A stretch of 5,583 bases of DNA from Propionibacteriaceae bacterium (GCA_031282235.1 JAITED010000046.1:1-5583); one strand, 5' to 3'; positions 1 through 5,583 are shown, counted from the stretch's first letter. Numbers and translations: made by a program. The notes: generated by a model from the letters alone, not told the origin.

Positions 1-1
1 G

Positions 2-361
2 CTCTCCAACGAGGAAGTCATCGCCGAACTGCTGCAGCTAGCACGTGATATGGCATCCGCCCACACTGAGGGTAATGCGTTGGGCTTGAACGACGAGGAA
101 CTGGCGTTCTACGACGCGCTGACCCGTCCCGAAGCCGTGAAAGATGTTTACCAAAACGAAGAACTAGTAGCGTTGACCCGCGAACTCACCGACATGTTAC
201 GCAAAAACCGCACTATAGACTGGCAACAAAAAGAAACCGCCCGCGCCCATATGCGCCGCATGGTCAGAAGACTATTAGCAAAATACGACTACCCGCCAGC
301 GGGTCAAGAAGATGCAGTCGCTATCGTAATAGAACAATGCGAACTATGGACAGACAACTAG
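2..361 (+). CDS. hsdR: Type I restriction enzyme R subunit, C-terminal end (5' partial)
   Basis: This is the last 119 codons of a gene that enters from the left edge; the frame is open from base 2 and an ATG at 50 is internal, not a start. The residues match the C-terminal helical domain (DUF3387 type) of HsdR, the ATP-dependent translocase and nuclease subunit of type I restriction-modification complexes. The best signature is the segment around residues 60-100, with LTRELTDMLRKNRTIDWQ, then MRRMVRRLLAKYDYPP and a final acidic stretch ending EQCELW. In the family this domain docks the motor subunit on the HsdM/HsdS methylase core. The helicase and nuclease domains, and any hsdM/hsdS partners, lie outside the window; none follows downstream. 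The stretch is more A-rich than crgA and lysS, as is usual for acquired restriction genes. Family assignment is from recognition of the motif, not a search. Confidence 0.86.
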   Translation, partial: LSNEEVIAELLQLARDMASAHTEGNALGLNDEELAFYDALTRPEAVKDVYQNEELVALTRELTDMLRKNRTIDWQQKETARAHMRRMVRRLLAKYDYPPAGQEDAVAIVIEQCELWTDN

Positions 362-761
362 TGTTCAGATGAGTGTCGTACTGCAGGGGCTTTTAACCCA
401 AATATCAAGCTGAAATAAATGAACATACGCGTTGCCGTAGACATACCAAGGTCAACGTCAACAAAAGAGGAGAGTGATGACCCGAGTACGGGTAGGCGAA
501 GTTCGTAGAGTATAACGCCATTCAACTATTTTGATTTTTGGACTGTAACCTGACTTGGGTCATGTTTTTGGTGTTTTTGGGGTGGTGTGGGTTTGTCTAG
601 GTGTTTTGTTGCGGTGGGGTGTGTTGTTTTGCGCACCCACAATGGATGAAGCGGCGATCAAGAAGTTGCTAGGGGTAAGAAGCCGTACTATCTGGGGCGG
701 ATACAATAACGAGATTTCAAGAACTTGATGGCGCGAAAACACTGGTAGACAAAGGTGGGGG
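362..761. other. Gene-poor intergenic stretch between hsdR and lysS
   Basis: Both flanking genes end here (convergent), and no credible gene is visible in the 400 bases. Weak structures are present: a possible stem CGTTGCC/GGtCAACG at 428-457 with one bulge, and a 5-bp hairpin ACCCG-AGTA-CGGGT at 480-493. Neither is followed by a T run, so neither is a convincing terminator. From about 525 to 630 the + strand is strongly G/T-rich with repeated GTGTTTT-like words. A 12-bp palindrome TCAAG-AA-CTTGA lies at 717-728. A 12-codon ORF (477-515) has an AGGAG 4 nt before its ATG; a 28-codon ORF (642-728) has no ribosome binding site. The region may be a decayed accessory segment. Confidence 0.6.
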
Positions 762-2285
762 TTATCCGGCGGGGCGCAGCAGCGGGAAAAGGATGGTTTC
801 GCGGATACCAGCGTTGGTGAACAGCATCACTAGGCGGTCCACGCCTAGACCCATGCCCCCTAGCGGAGGGCAACCCTGTTCCAGCGCGGCTAGGAAATCT
901 TCATCTAGCTGCATCGCTTCGGGGTCTCCGGCGGCGGCTTGCAGGGATTGCGATACGAGAATCTCGCGTTGAATCACGGGGTCGATTAGTTCGGTGTAGC
1001 CGGTGCCGCGCTCCATGCCGCCGATGATTAAATCCCAGGCTTCAATCAGACCGGGGTGTTCGCGGTGCCTGCGAGCCAGCGGTTGGATGATGGCCGGGTA
1101 GTCGCAGACATACGTCGGCTGGATGAGCGTAGGCTCCACCAAATCATCGAACAAGCCTTTAGCGAGCCGGTCAGCACCCCACTTCGGGTCATACGTCAAA
1201 TCGCGTTCGGCAGCGGCAGCGGCCAGCACTGCGTATGGAGTATCGCCGTCCACCTCAAAGCCGAGAGCTTCTGACAAGCCCTGATACATCGGCAGCCAGC
1301 GCCACTCGCCGTCCAAATCAATAACCTGCCCGTCCGGGCGCACAATTTGGCGTGACCCGGCCACGTCTGCGGCATCAAGAATCAACTCTTTGGTGAACTG
1401 GGCGATAGTGAACTGGCTACCCCAACTTTGATACGCCTCCAGCATGGTGAACTCGGGGCTGTGCGACGAGTCAACGCCCTCATTGCGGAACACCCGCCCC
1501 AGTTCGTATACCCTGTCCGCGCCGCCGCTCATCACTCTTTTCAGATGCAGTTCCAGCGCGATACGTAAACTCATCGGCAAATCGAAAGCGTTCAGGTGGG
1601 TTTGGAACGGGCGCGCTGCCGCGCCGCCGTGGATGGTCTGCAACACCGGGGTCTCCACCTCGATGAAACCCCAACGCTCACACGTGCTTCGGATGGACGC
1701 AGTGATGGCGGCGCGGAGCCGCACCATCGTTTGTGCTTCGGGGCGCACGATGAGGTCACTGTGGCGCAACCGCACCCGTGATTCCTCCGACAAATCCTTG
1801 TGCAGCACCGGCAGTGGCCGTAGCGCTTTAGATGCCATACGCCAAGTTGTAGCCAAAACCGACAGTTCGCCGCGCTTCGACGCGATGACGCGCCCCTGCA
1901 CCCACACGAAATCGCCCAAATCGACGTCGGTTTTCCAAGCCTCCAGCGCCTCCTCGCCCACTTCGGCCAGACTCAACATCACTTGCAGCCGAGCGCTGTT
2001 TTCATTCAGTGTGAAACCGTCCTGCAAGGTGGCGAAACACAGTTTCCCGGTGTTGCGCGCGAATACCACCCGCCCGCCGACAGCCACTTGGTCTTGAGTT
2101 TCCTCACCGATTCCCAGATAGCCCCATTCGGCTCTGACTTCGCTTAACGTATGGGTACGGCTCAAATCTGCCGGGTACGGCTGCTCGCCAGCCTCCAGTA
2201 ACCGCTGTCGCTTCTCGCGGCGTAACCGTAGCTGTTCCGGGATGTCCTCATCCCCCCGCGCCGCCTGAAGCGCATCGTCGCTCAA
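762..2285 (-). CDS. lysS: Lysine--tRNA ligase (class II LysRS)
   Basis: The gene encodes a 507-residue cytoplasmic enzyme that activates lysine with ATP and charges tRNA-Lys; this is the normal full length. An OB-fold anticodon-binding domain spans about 66-150 (GRVVFARNTGK...FATLQDG). The class II catalytic core follows: motif 1 around 185-215 (ending EVETPVL), motif 2 at 264-283 (RVFRNEGVDSSHSPEFTMLE) and motif 3 at 476-490 (GGMGLGVDRLVMLFT). The lysine-pocket segment reads GTGYTELIDP (427-436) in place of the E. coli-like NAFSELNDP, keeping the Glu and substituting Tyr for Phe. That variant, with the DPEAMQLDEDF segment, is what I recall from actinobacterial LysRS and the synthetase half of LysX. 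No lysylphosphatidylglycerol domain is attached. The start is TTG: the frame is closed by a stop 12 nt upstream and no ATG or GTG lies nearby in frame. It follows crgA by 9 nt, so the two are probably co-transcribed. Confidence 0.97.
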   Translation of the reverse strand: MSDDALQAARGDEDIPEQLRLRREKRQRLLEAGEQPYPADLSRTHTLSEVRAEWGYLGIGEETQDQVAVGGRVVFARNTGKLCFATLQDGFTLNENSARLQVMLSLAEVGEEALEAWKTDVDLGDFVWVQGRVIASKRGELSVLATTWRMASKALRPLPVLHKDLSEESRVRLRHSDLIVRPEAQTMVRLRAAITASIRSTCERWGFIEVETPVLQTIHGGAAARPFQTHLNAFDLPMSLRIALELHLKRVMSGGADRVYELGRVFRNEGVDSSHSPEFTMLEAYQSWGSQFTIAQFTKELILDAADVAGSRQIVRPDGQVIDLDGEWRWLPMYQGLSEALGFEVDGDTPYAVLAAAAAERDLTYDPKWGADRLAKGLFDDLVEPTLIQPTYVCDYPAIIQPLARRHREHPGLIEAWDLIIGGMERGTGYTELIDPVIQREILVSQSLQAAAGDPEAMQLDEDFLAALEQGCPPLGGMGLGVDRLVMLFTNAGIRETILFPLLRPAG

Positions 2286-2297
2286 AACACACCCCTA
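2286..2297 (-). promoter_or_regulatory. Ribosome binding site that fixes the TTG start of lysS
   Basis: On the minus strand AGGGG (2292-2296) sits 6 nt before the TTG at 2283-2285 and overlaps the TAG stop of crgA (2295-2297). The crgA stop codon is thus part of the lysS Shine-Dalgarno site, which would allow ribosomes finishing crgA to re-initiate on lysS. The match to the consensus is modest, and together with the TTG start it predicts moderate initiation. Confidence 0.6.
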
Positions 2298-2588
2298 CTT
2301 CCAAGCGGTCGAAACGACAAAACCGGCCAAAATGAAACCGAGCGCCACCAAAATGTTGCTGTTCCCCAGACTGGACATAATCGGGATGCTGTTGCCAGCG
2401 ATGTAATACAACACCAGCCAAACCACGCCAATCAGAAATAGCGGCACGAACACCCACGGCACCCAGTCGCGCGCCCCGGACAGCCGAATCTTCTGTTCGG
2501 CGTTCTCGCCCCGGCGCTCAGACAAAGCGCGCGCCCGCCGATTAGCCAACTTCTCGGCCGCCTTCTGGCGCCCTTTCGATTCGGGCAT
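2295..2588 (-). CDS. crgA: Cell division protein CrgA
   Basis: This 97-residue protein fits CrgA (UPF0233), a small actinobacterial membrane protein that in mycobacteria helps assemble the divisome and in Streptomyces restrains septation. The layout is diagnostic: a basic cytoplasmic N-terminus opening MPESKGR (family members begin MPKSK or similar), then a first membrane helix at about 44-63 (PWVFVPLFLIGVVWLVLYYI). A short outer loop is followed by LGNSN and a second helix at about 77-94, with the chain ending at TAWK. Mycobacterial CrgA has the same pattern, with a Trp near the C-terminus. The N-terminal arm is rich in Arg and Ala and could form a helix. The ATG has a strong ribosome binding site 5 nt away. 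In mycobacteria crgA lies near pknB and trpG; here it heads an operon with lysS. Its neighbour across the promoter region is a phosphoesterase. Confidence 0.93.
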   Translation of the reverse strand: MPESKGRQKAAEKLANRRARALSERRGENAEQKIRLSGARDWVPWVFVPLFLIGVVWLVLYYIAGNSIPIMSSLGNSNILVALGFILAGFVVSTAWK

Positions 2589-2593
2589 GTCAA

Positions 2594-2601
2594 CTCCTTT
2601 T
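2594..2601 (-). promoter_or_regulatory. Strong ribosome binding site of crgA
   Basis: The minus strand reads AAAAGGAG, then 5 nt, then ATG at 2586-2588. This is a near-consensus Shine-Dalgarno at good spacing and supports the chosen crgA start. Confidence 0.8.
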
Positions 2602-2609
2602 CCGCTGCA

Positions 2610-2712
2610 GCGTACTCATGCGACGTATTTATACGTATCTTCACGCCGCAAAAAGACCAACATCCGAAGCCTACCCGATTTGCGGCAGCAGCGCGTACTG
2701 CGCGTCACGTAT
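2610..2712. repeat. Bipartite motif GCGTACT-N6/7-ACGTAT, two copies
   Basis: Copy one is GCGTACT (2610-2616), six bases, then ACGTAT (2623-2628). Copy two is GCGTACT (2693-2699), seven bases, then ACGTAT (2707-2712). Both have the same orientation, and both are preceded by GCAGC-like sequence. The right half of copy one is also the left arm of the palindrome at 2623-2636. The pair lies in the region between the divergent crgA and phosphoesterase genes, where shared operator sites would be expected. Function is inferred only from position and repetition. Confidence 0.45.
2623..2656 (-). promoter_or_regulatory. Possible crgA-lysS promoter overlapped by a palindrome
   Basis: A perfect inverted repeat ACGTAT-TT-ATACGT occupies 2623-2636. 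The minus strand reads TATAAA across its centre (2628-2633), one base from the -10 consensus and about 40 nt upstream of the crgA ATG, which would give a leader of roughly 33 nt. No good -35 hexamer is found at the 16-18 bp spacing (the sequence there is TCTTTT-like). The -10 call is therefore tentative, while the palindrome is plain. A dimeric regulator bound there would block the promoter. Confidence 0.4.
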
Positions 2713-2812
2713 CCCCCTCTGTTTCGCCGGAACTAGCCAAAAGCCAACTAGGAATCAGCCGAGTTAGGGATAGGGTTGAAGTTGTTGCCAAATGCTAACC
2801 GCGCAACAACCT

Positions 2813-2818
2813 AGGAGG
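2813..2818 (+). promoter_or_regulatory. Ribosome binding site deciding the phosphoesterase start
   Basis: A consensus AGGAGG precedes the ATG at 2828 by 9 nt. An in-frame ATG at 2792 has no such site and would add 12 polar residues ahead of the first membrane helix, and an ATG at 2820 is out of frame. The 2828 start is therefore preferred. Confidence 0.8.
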
Positions 2819-2827
2819 AATGGCCGA

Positions 2828-4015
2828 ATGCTGCGTCAACTACCGGTGCTGCTCATCGTCAGCGGAGTTTTAGTGTGGTTCGTGATTTGGCGGGTGGCGT
2901 TCGCCACCAAACTCAGCCGCCGCGCGCAGACGCTGACCACGCTGGGGGCACTGTTGGTTATCGCATACGGCGTGAGCTCCCTGCCGATAGGTTGGTTGAT
3001 TACGCCGGAAGATATAGCCACGCTGCGCCCGGTCATCACTGGCGGTTTCCTCACTTTAGCCGCGCTGCTTTACGTATTTCTAGGGCTGATGGGAGTGATG
3101 TTCATCTCAGTGGTGTGGCGGATGGTCGCCGACACCGACTCAGACGACGCTTCCGCGCCCCGCGTCCGGTTCATACGTAAAGCAACCGTGGCGGTGGTGG
3201 TTATCGCTATCGGCATCACCGGTTGGGGATACATGCGCGCCAAAACCCCCGAGCTGACCCACGTCGATTACGTAAACGCGCAGGTGCCCACCGGGTTCAA
3301 CGGGTTCACTATCGCTTTAGTTACCGACCTGCACATCGGCCCCTCCCGTGACGGGGCTTGGCTTAAAGGCGTAGTGGAGCAGGTGAATGCGGCGAAACCA
3401 GACCTCATCGTCATCGCTGGCGATTTGGTGGACGGCACCCCAGAGTCCATCGGTGACGACCTGCTGCCCCTCGGAGATTTTTATGCTCCCTACGGGGTGT
3501 ATGTCACCACCGGCAACCACGAGTTTTACTCCGGAGCCGACGCTTGGGTGAAGTTTTGGAAGGCGCACAACATCAAAGTGCTGGACAACGAAGCGACGGT
3601 CATCAAACGCGCCGGAGCGAGCTTTGATTTGGTGGGCATCAACGACCGCACCGGCGGCACCCCATACGAACCCGACCTAACCAAAGCCGTAGACTCGCTC
3701 AGCGATTTGGGCGTAAACCCCAATGATACGAAACGTTTCCGCGTGCTAGCGGCGCATCAACCCTCACAAGCGCTAGAGGGCGACGGCCTGCCCGCCCGCC
3801 TCGGCATCGACTTGCAACTCTCCGGCCACACCCACGGCGGCCAGATGTGGCCCGTACACGCCCTCGTCTACCTGCAACAACCCGTACTTGACGGTGTACA
3901 CGACATCGCCGGAGTAACCGTAGTCACCTCCCGCGGCGCCGGCACCTGGGGCCCTCCCGTGCGAGTCCTAGCCGACCCCGAAATCGTCATGGTAACCCTC
4001 CACCACTCCAGCTAA
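2828..4015 (+). CDS. Membrane-anchored metallophosphoesterase (YkuE/YaeI-like)
   Basis: From the ATG at 2828 this is a 395-residue protein. The N-terminal third is hydrophobic, with four likely membrane helices near residues 5-23, 36-55, 70-98 and 119-135. A calcineurin-like phosphoesterase domain follows from about 160. Its metal-binding motifs are all present: DLH at 167-169, GDLVD at 198-202, GNHE at 229-232, the His of AAHQP at 310, and GHTHGG at 333-338. These residues bind a two-metal centre that hydrolyses phosphoester or pyrophosphate bonds. The family includes YkuE and YaeI, the latter a UDP-2,3-diacylglucosamine-type hydrolase homologue, but the substrate here cannot be read from sequence. 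By the positive-inside pattern the side of the membrane carrying the domain is uncertain. It is transcribed away from crgA and may continue into the next frame, 27 nt on. The gene appears intact. Confidence 0.93.
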   Translation: MLRQLPVLLIVSGVLVWFVIWRVAFATKLSRRAQTLTTLGALLVIAYGVSSLPIGWLITPEDIATLRPVITGGFLTLAALLYVFLGLMGVMFISVVWRMVADTDSDDASAPRVRFIRKATVAVVVIAIGITGWGYMRAKTPELTHVDYVNAQVPTGFNGFTIALVTDLHIGPSRDGAWLKGVVEQVNAAKPDLIVIAGDLVDGTPESIGDDLLPLGDFYAPYGVYVTTGNHEFYSGADAWVKFWKAHNIKVLDNEATVIKRAGASFDLVGINDRTGGTPYEPDLTKAVDSLSDLGVNPNDTKRFRVLAAHQPSQALEGDGLPARLGIDLQLSGHTHGGQMWPVHALVYLQQPVLDGVHDIAGVTVVTSRGAGTWGPPVRVLADPEIVMVTLHHSS

Positions 4016-4042
4016 CACGTTCACCCCCCTGCACAAAACAGA

Positions 4043-4104
4043 TTGTATGGTTGCAAGTTGGGTTGCATGTTGATTGCATGGTTGCATGATGGGTTGTATG
4101 ACAA
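4043..4104 (+). repeat. 31-bp imperfect tandem duplication with TTGYATG units
   Basis: Bases 4043-4073 and 4074-4104 are two adjacent 31-bp copies matching at 24 of 31 positions. Each is built of three TTGYAWG words, so six such words start at 4043, 4051, 4063, 4074, 4082 and 4094, with spacing 8, 12, 11, 8, 12. The array spans the candidate start codons of the following gene and contributes its odd N-terminal residues. Because 31 is not a multiple of three, a gain or loss of one copy would shift the frame. Confidence 0.7.
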
Positions 4105-5380
4105 GTACGGAGTACCCGTCGCAGCCTGCGCTATCCCCCCACTAGAAAGTTCACGTAAACCATGCTTCGTAAAAACTCAAGGTTTGGAGCGCGGTTCGTA
4201 TATCCGCGGCCATGACGGTGACCGCCATCTAACTACTTACGAAATTCATGTCCTTATATCTGGGCGCGGCCAACCAAAAGATGATGTGGCCGAAGTCTCA
4301 GCGGCTACGCTGAATGACCTTAATCCCACTCAGGTGACAAGGCTGCTGGAGCGACTGCGCAGAACACGCGGGCCGATATTTACGGCCCAAGACGATAACA
4401 CCGTATTGCGTATGGTTGGTGTGCTGGCGCAAGATTCTGAACATCCCACTCTCGCAGGACTGCTTTCTCTAGGCATTTATCCACAACAATTTTTCCCCCA
4501 ATTAGACATTACTTTCGTCCAATTTCCCACAGTGGATGCCCGCCCCCTCCCAGACGGAACTAGATTTCTCGACAACATCTCTATAGACGGCTCAATCCCA
4601 GAGATGGTTGAACTAGCTGAATCAGTTGTGGCTCGCAACATGACCCGAGGGGCTGTCATAAACGGCATGGGACGCGAAGATGTTTGGGAATACCCCATAG
4701 AAGCTGTGCGCGAACTAATCGTAAACGCCATTATGCACCGCGACTATCACCCCCTCGCTCAAGGAACTCAAATCCGGATAGAGATGTATCCGAACAGACT
4801 CACAGTGATGAGCCCTGGCGGCTTGTTCGGGGTCAATGACCCCGACGCTCTCATGCGTACTCCCATCACCTCCTCACGCAACAACACTTTAAGTAAGCTC
4901 CTTGAAGATGTCGTAATGCCTAACTCTGGGCGCAGTGTTGCAGAAAATCGCGGCAGTGGTCTGATCGCAGTTTCCACGGCACTACGTGGTGCTGGAATGC
5001 CCCCAGCCAGAATAAAGCCCACGCTTTCTCACTTCAGCGTAGAACTGTTTCGCCGCCGCGAAAACGCACTCTTTCCCCCCGAATTATCACAAACTCCGCA
5101 AAGCATCCCTCCCTCTCGCTCCGGTGAAACCGCTGTAGAGCCCACTTCTCGCCAAAGTGACATCCTGCAACTGCTAGCACAAGCTGACCAAACCTCCATC
5201 AGCCTCGCTACCACCCTAGGGATAACCCGCCAAGCAGTCCTGAAACAACTATCAACCCTAGAAAACATGGGCTTAGTTGAACCAACCACCAACCGCAAAT
5301 CAAAGAAAGCCCGCTGGAGACGCACAAGCACACCAGTTGACACATTCACAACTTCGCAGACTCAGACCACCCTGCGCTAA
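4043..5380 (+). CDS. AlbA_2/HATPase_c_4 ATP-binding regulator-like protein, 5'-truncated
   Basis: The open frame encodes up to 445 residues. Residues 24-68 resemble only the second half of an AlbA_2 (Schlafen-type divergent AAA_4) domain: a strand, then RKPCFVKTQGLERGSYIR and a DRHLTTYEI end. The usual opening of that domain (E-F-K, AFANT-D/G-GG) is absent. Next come a linker region with LAGLLSLGIYPQQFFPQL (138-154) and a GHKL-type ATPase domain (about 215-335), with N-box ELIVNAIMHRDY (224-235), SPGGLFG (257-263) and ENRGSGL (301-307). A Pro/Ser linker precedes a winged helix at about 370-427 (ATTLGITRQAVLKQLSTL). Family members are often annotated as ATP-binding or RecG-like transcriptional regulators. 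TTG 4043, ATG 4067 and later TTGs are possible starts; none has a ribosome binding site. Residues 1-21 derive from the tandem repeat. The ATPase and DNA-binding parts look intact, so this could be a pseudogene or a shortened working gene. Confidence 0.82.
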   Translation: MYGCKLGCMLIAWLHDGLYDKYGVPVAACAIPPLESSRKPCFVKTQGLERGSYIRGHDGDRHLTTYEIHVLISGRGQPKDDVAEVSAATLNDLNPTQVTRLLERLRRTRGPIFTAQDDNTVLRMVGVLAQDSEHPTLAGLLSLGIYPQQFFPQLDITFVQFPTVDARPLPDGTRFLDNISIDGSIPEMVELAESVVARNMTRGAVINGMGREDVWEYPIEAVRELIVNAIMHRDYHPLAQGTQIRIEMYPNRLTVMSPGGLFGVNDPDALMRTPITSSRNNTLSKLLEDVVMPNSGRSVAENRGSGLIAVSTALRGAGMPPARIKPTLSHFSVELFRRRENALFPPELSQTPQSIPPSRSGETAVEPTSRQSDILQLLAQADQTSISLATTLGITRQAVLKQLSTLENMGLVEPTTNRKSKKARWRRTSTPVDTFTTSQTQTTLR

Positions 5381-5493
5381 TCCCCCACCACTAAGCTGCA
5401 AGTTGGTTTTCTACTGTGCGCCGTAGCCCCGACACCGTGAACAACCCGGCCTGCGCTAGCCAAGACGGGGGAGGGGGGCGACAACCGTCGGCG

Positions 5494-5583
5494 CTATGTG
5501 GTGGAGGTGTCGGTGGGGTCGGTGGTTGTGGGGGGGGCTGTGGTGGGGGGAGCGGTCGTCGGGGGAGGATCGGTTGTGGTGGG
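5494..5583 (-). CDS. Pro/Thr-rich C-terminal tail of an unidentified protein (3' end only)
   Basis: On the minus strand the last 29 codons of a gene enter from the right edge and end at a TAG (5494-5496). The residues are almost only Pro and Thr with Asp and Ala, including DPPPTTAPPTTAPPTTTDP. Such low-complexity tails are common at the C-terminus of secreted or membrane-bound actinobacterial proteins, for example bifunctional penicillin-binding proteins, where they probably cross the cell wall. The family cannot be named from the tail alone. Other minus-strand frames give Pro-rich stretches too, because the DNA is C-rich. This frame is preferred for its Thr/Pro/Asp alternation and clean stop. 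The gene converges with the ATPase-like gene, leaving 113 bases between them. Confidence 0.6.
   Translation of the reverse strand, partial: PTTTDPPPTTAPPTTAPPTTTDPTDTSTT

Noticed and set aside
480..493. Hairpin ACCCG-AGTA-CGGGT as an hsdR terminator
   Set aside because: The stem is only 5 bp, no T run follows and it is more than 100 nt past the stop.
419..508. A 29-codon ORF (MNIRVAVDIPRS...) after hsdR
   Set aside because: It has no Shine-Dalgarno and a low-complexity Ser/Thr composition, and it overlaps the better-initiated 477 ORF.
642..728. A 28-codon ORF (MDEAAIKKLLG...) on the + strand
   Set aside because: It has no ribosome binding site, no recognisable family and a G/T-rich upstream; chance ORFs of this size are common.
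1444..2097. A 217-codon + strand ORF inside lysS
   Set aside because: It is antisense to a well-conserved synthetase gene, with composition typical of a shadow frame and no family resemblance.
2432..2644. A minus-strand ORF overlapping crgA in another frame
   Set aside because: crgA is clearly the coding frame, and this one is an Arg/Cys-rich shadow.
2792..2827. Earlier ATG at 2792 as the phosphoesterase start
   Set aside because: It lacks a ribosome binding site, whereas AGGAGG sits at the right distance before 2828.
2589..2827. T-box or lysine riboswitch ahead of the crgA-lysS operon
   Set aside because: The probable leader is only about 33 nt and there is no T-box consensus or long structured region.
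5479..5490. Hairpin CGAC-AACC-GTCG as a terminator between the converging genes
   Set aside because: The stem is 4 bp with no T run in either direction.

Overview
The window looks like chromosomal DNA of a moderately GC-rich actinobacterium. The best evidence is crgA, a division gene confined to Actinobacteria, next to a lysyl-tRNA synthetase of actinobacterial type. The roughly mid-50s to 60 percent GC (estimated by eye) and the mix of TTG and ATG starts would fit the Actinomycetaceae (Mobiluncus/Varibaculum-like), but the genus is a guess.

Layout from left to right. The first 361 bases hold the 3' end of a type I restriction subunit gene (hsdR), reading rightwards. About 400 bases follow with no convincing gene, including a G/T-rich low-complexity stretch and a very short ORF behind a good ribosome binding site. 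From 762 to 2588 there is a tight leftward two-gene operon, crgA then lysS. They are separated by 9 nt and lysS appears to start at TTG. A divergent intergenic region (2589-2827) carries a palindrome over the likely crgA promoter and a repeated bipartite motif. Reading rightwards from it is a four-helix membrane-anchored metallophosphoesterase (2828-4015). Only 27 nt later, in the same reading frame, comes an open frame for a divergent-AAA/AlbA_2 plus GHKL-type ATPase (HATPase_c_4) protein with a C-terminal winged helix. It lacks the first half of its AlbA_2 domain and begins inside a 31-bp imperfect tandem repeat. The right edge holds the Pro/Thr-rich C-terminal tail of an unidentified leftward gene.

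The crgA-lysS pair and the phosphoesterase look like ordinary chromosomal genes. The hsdR end and the ATPase-like gene are lower in GC and are accessory in type, so the housekeeping block sits between two accessory segments. The least ordinary parts are the 5'-truncated ATPase frame with its repeat-bearing junction and the paired motif in the divergent promoter region. I see no CRISPR array, tRNA, rRNA, intact insertion sequence or clearly new multi-gene system.
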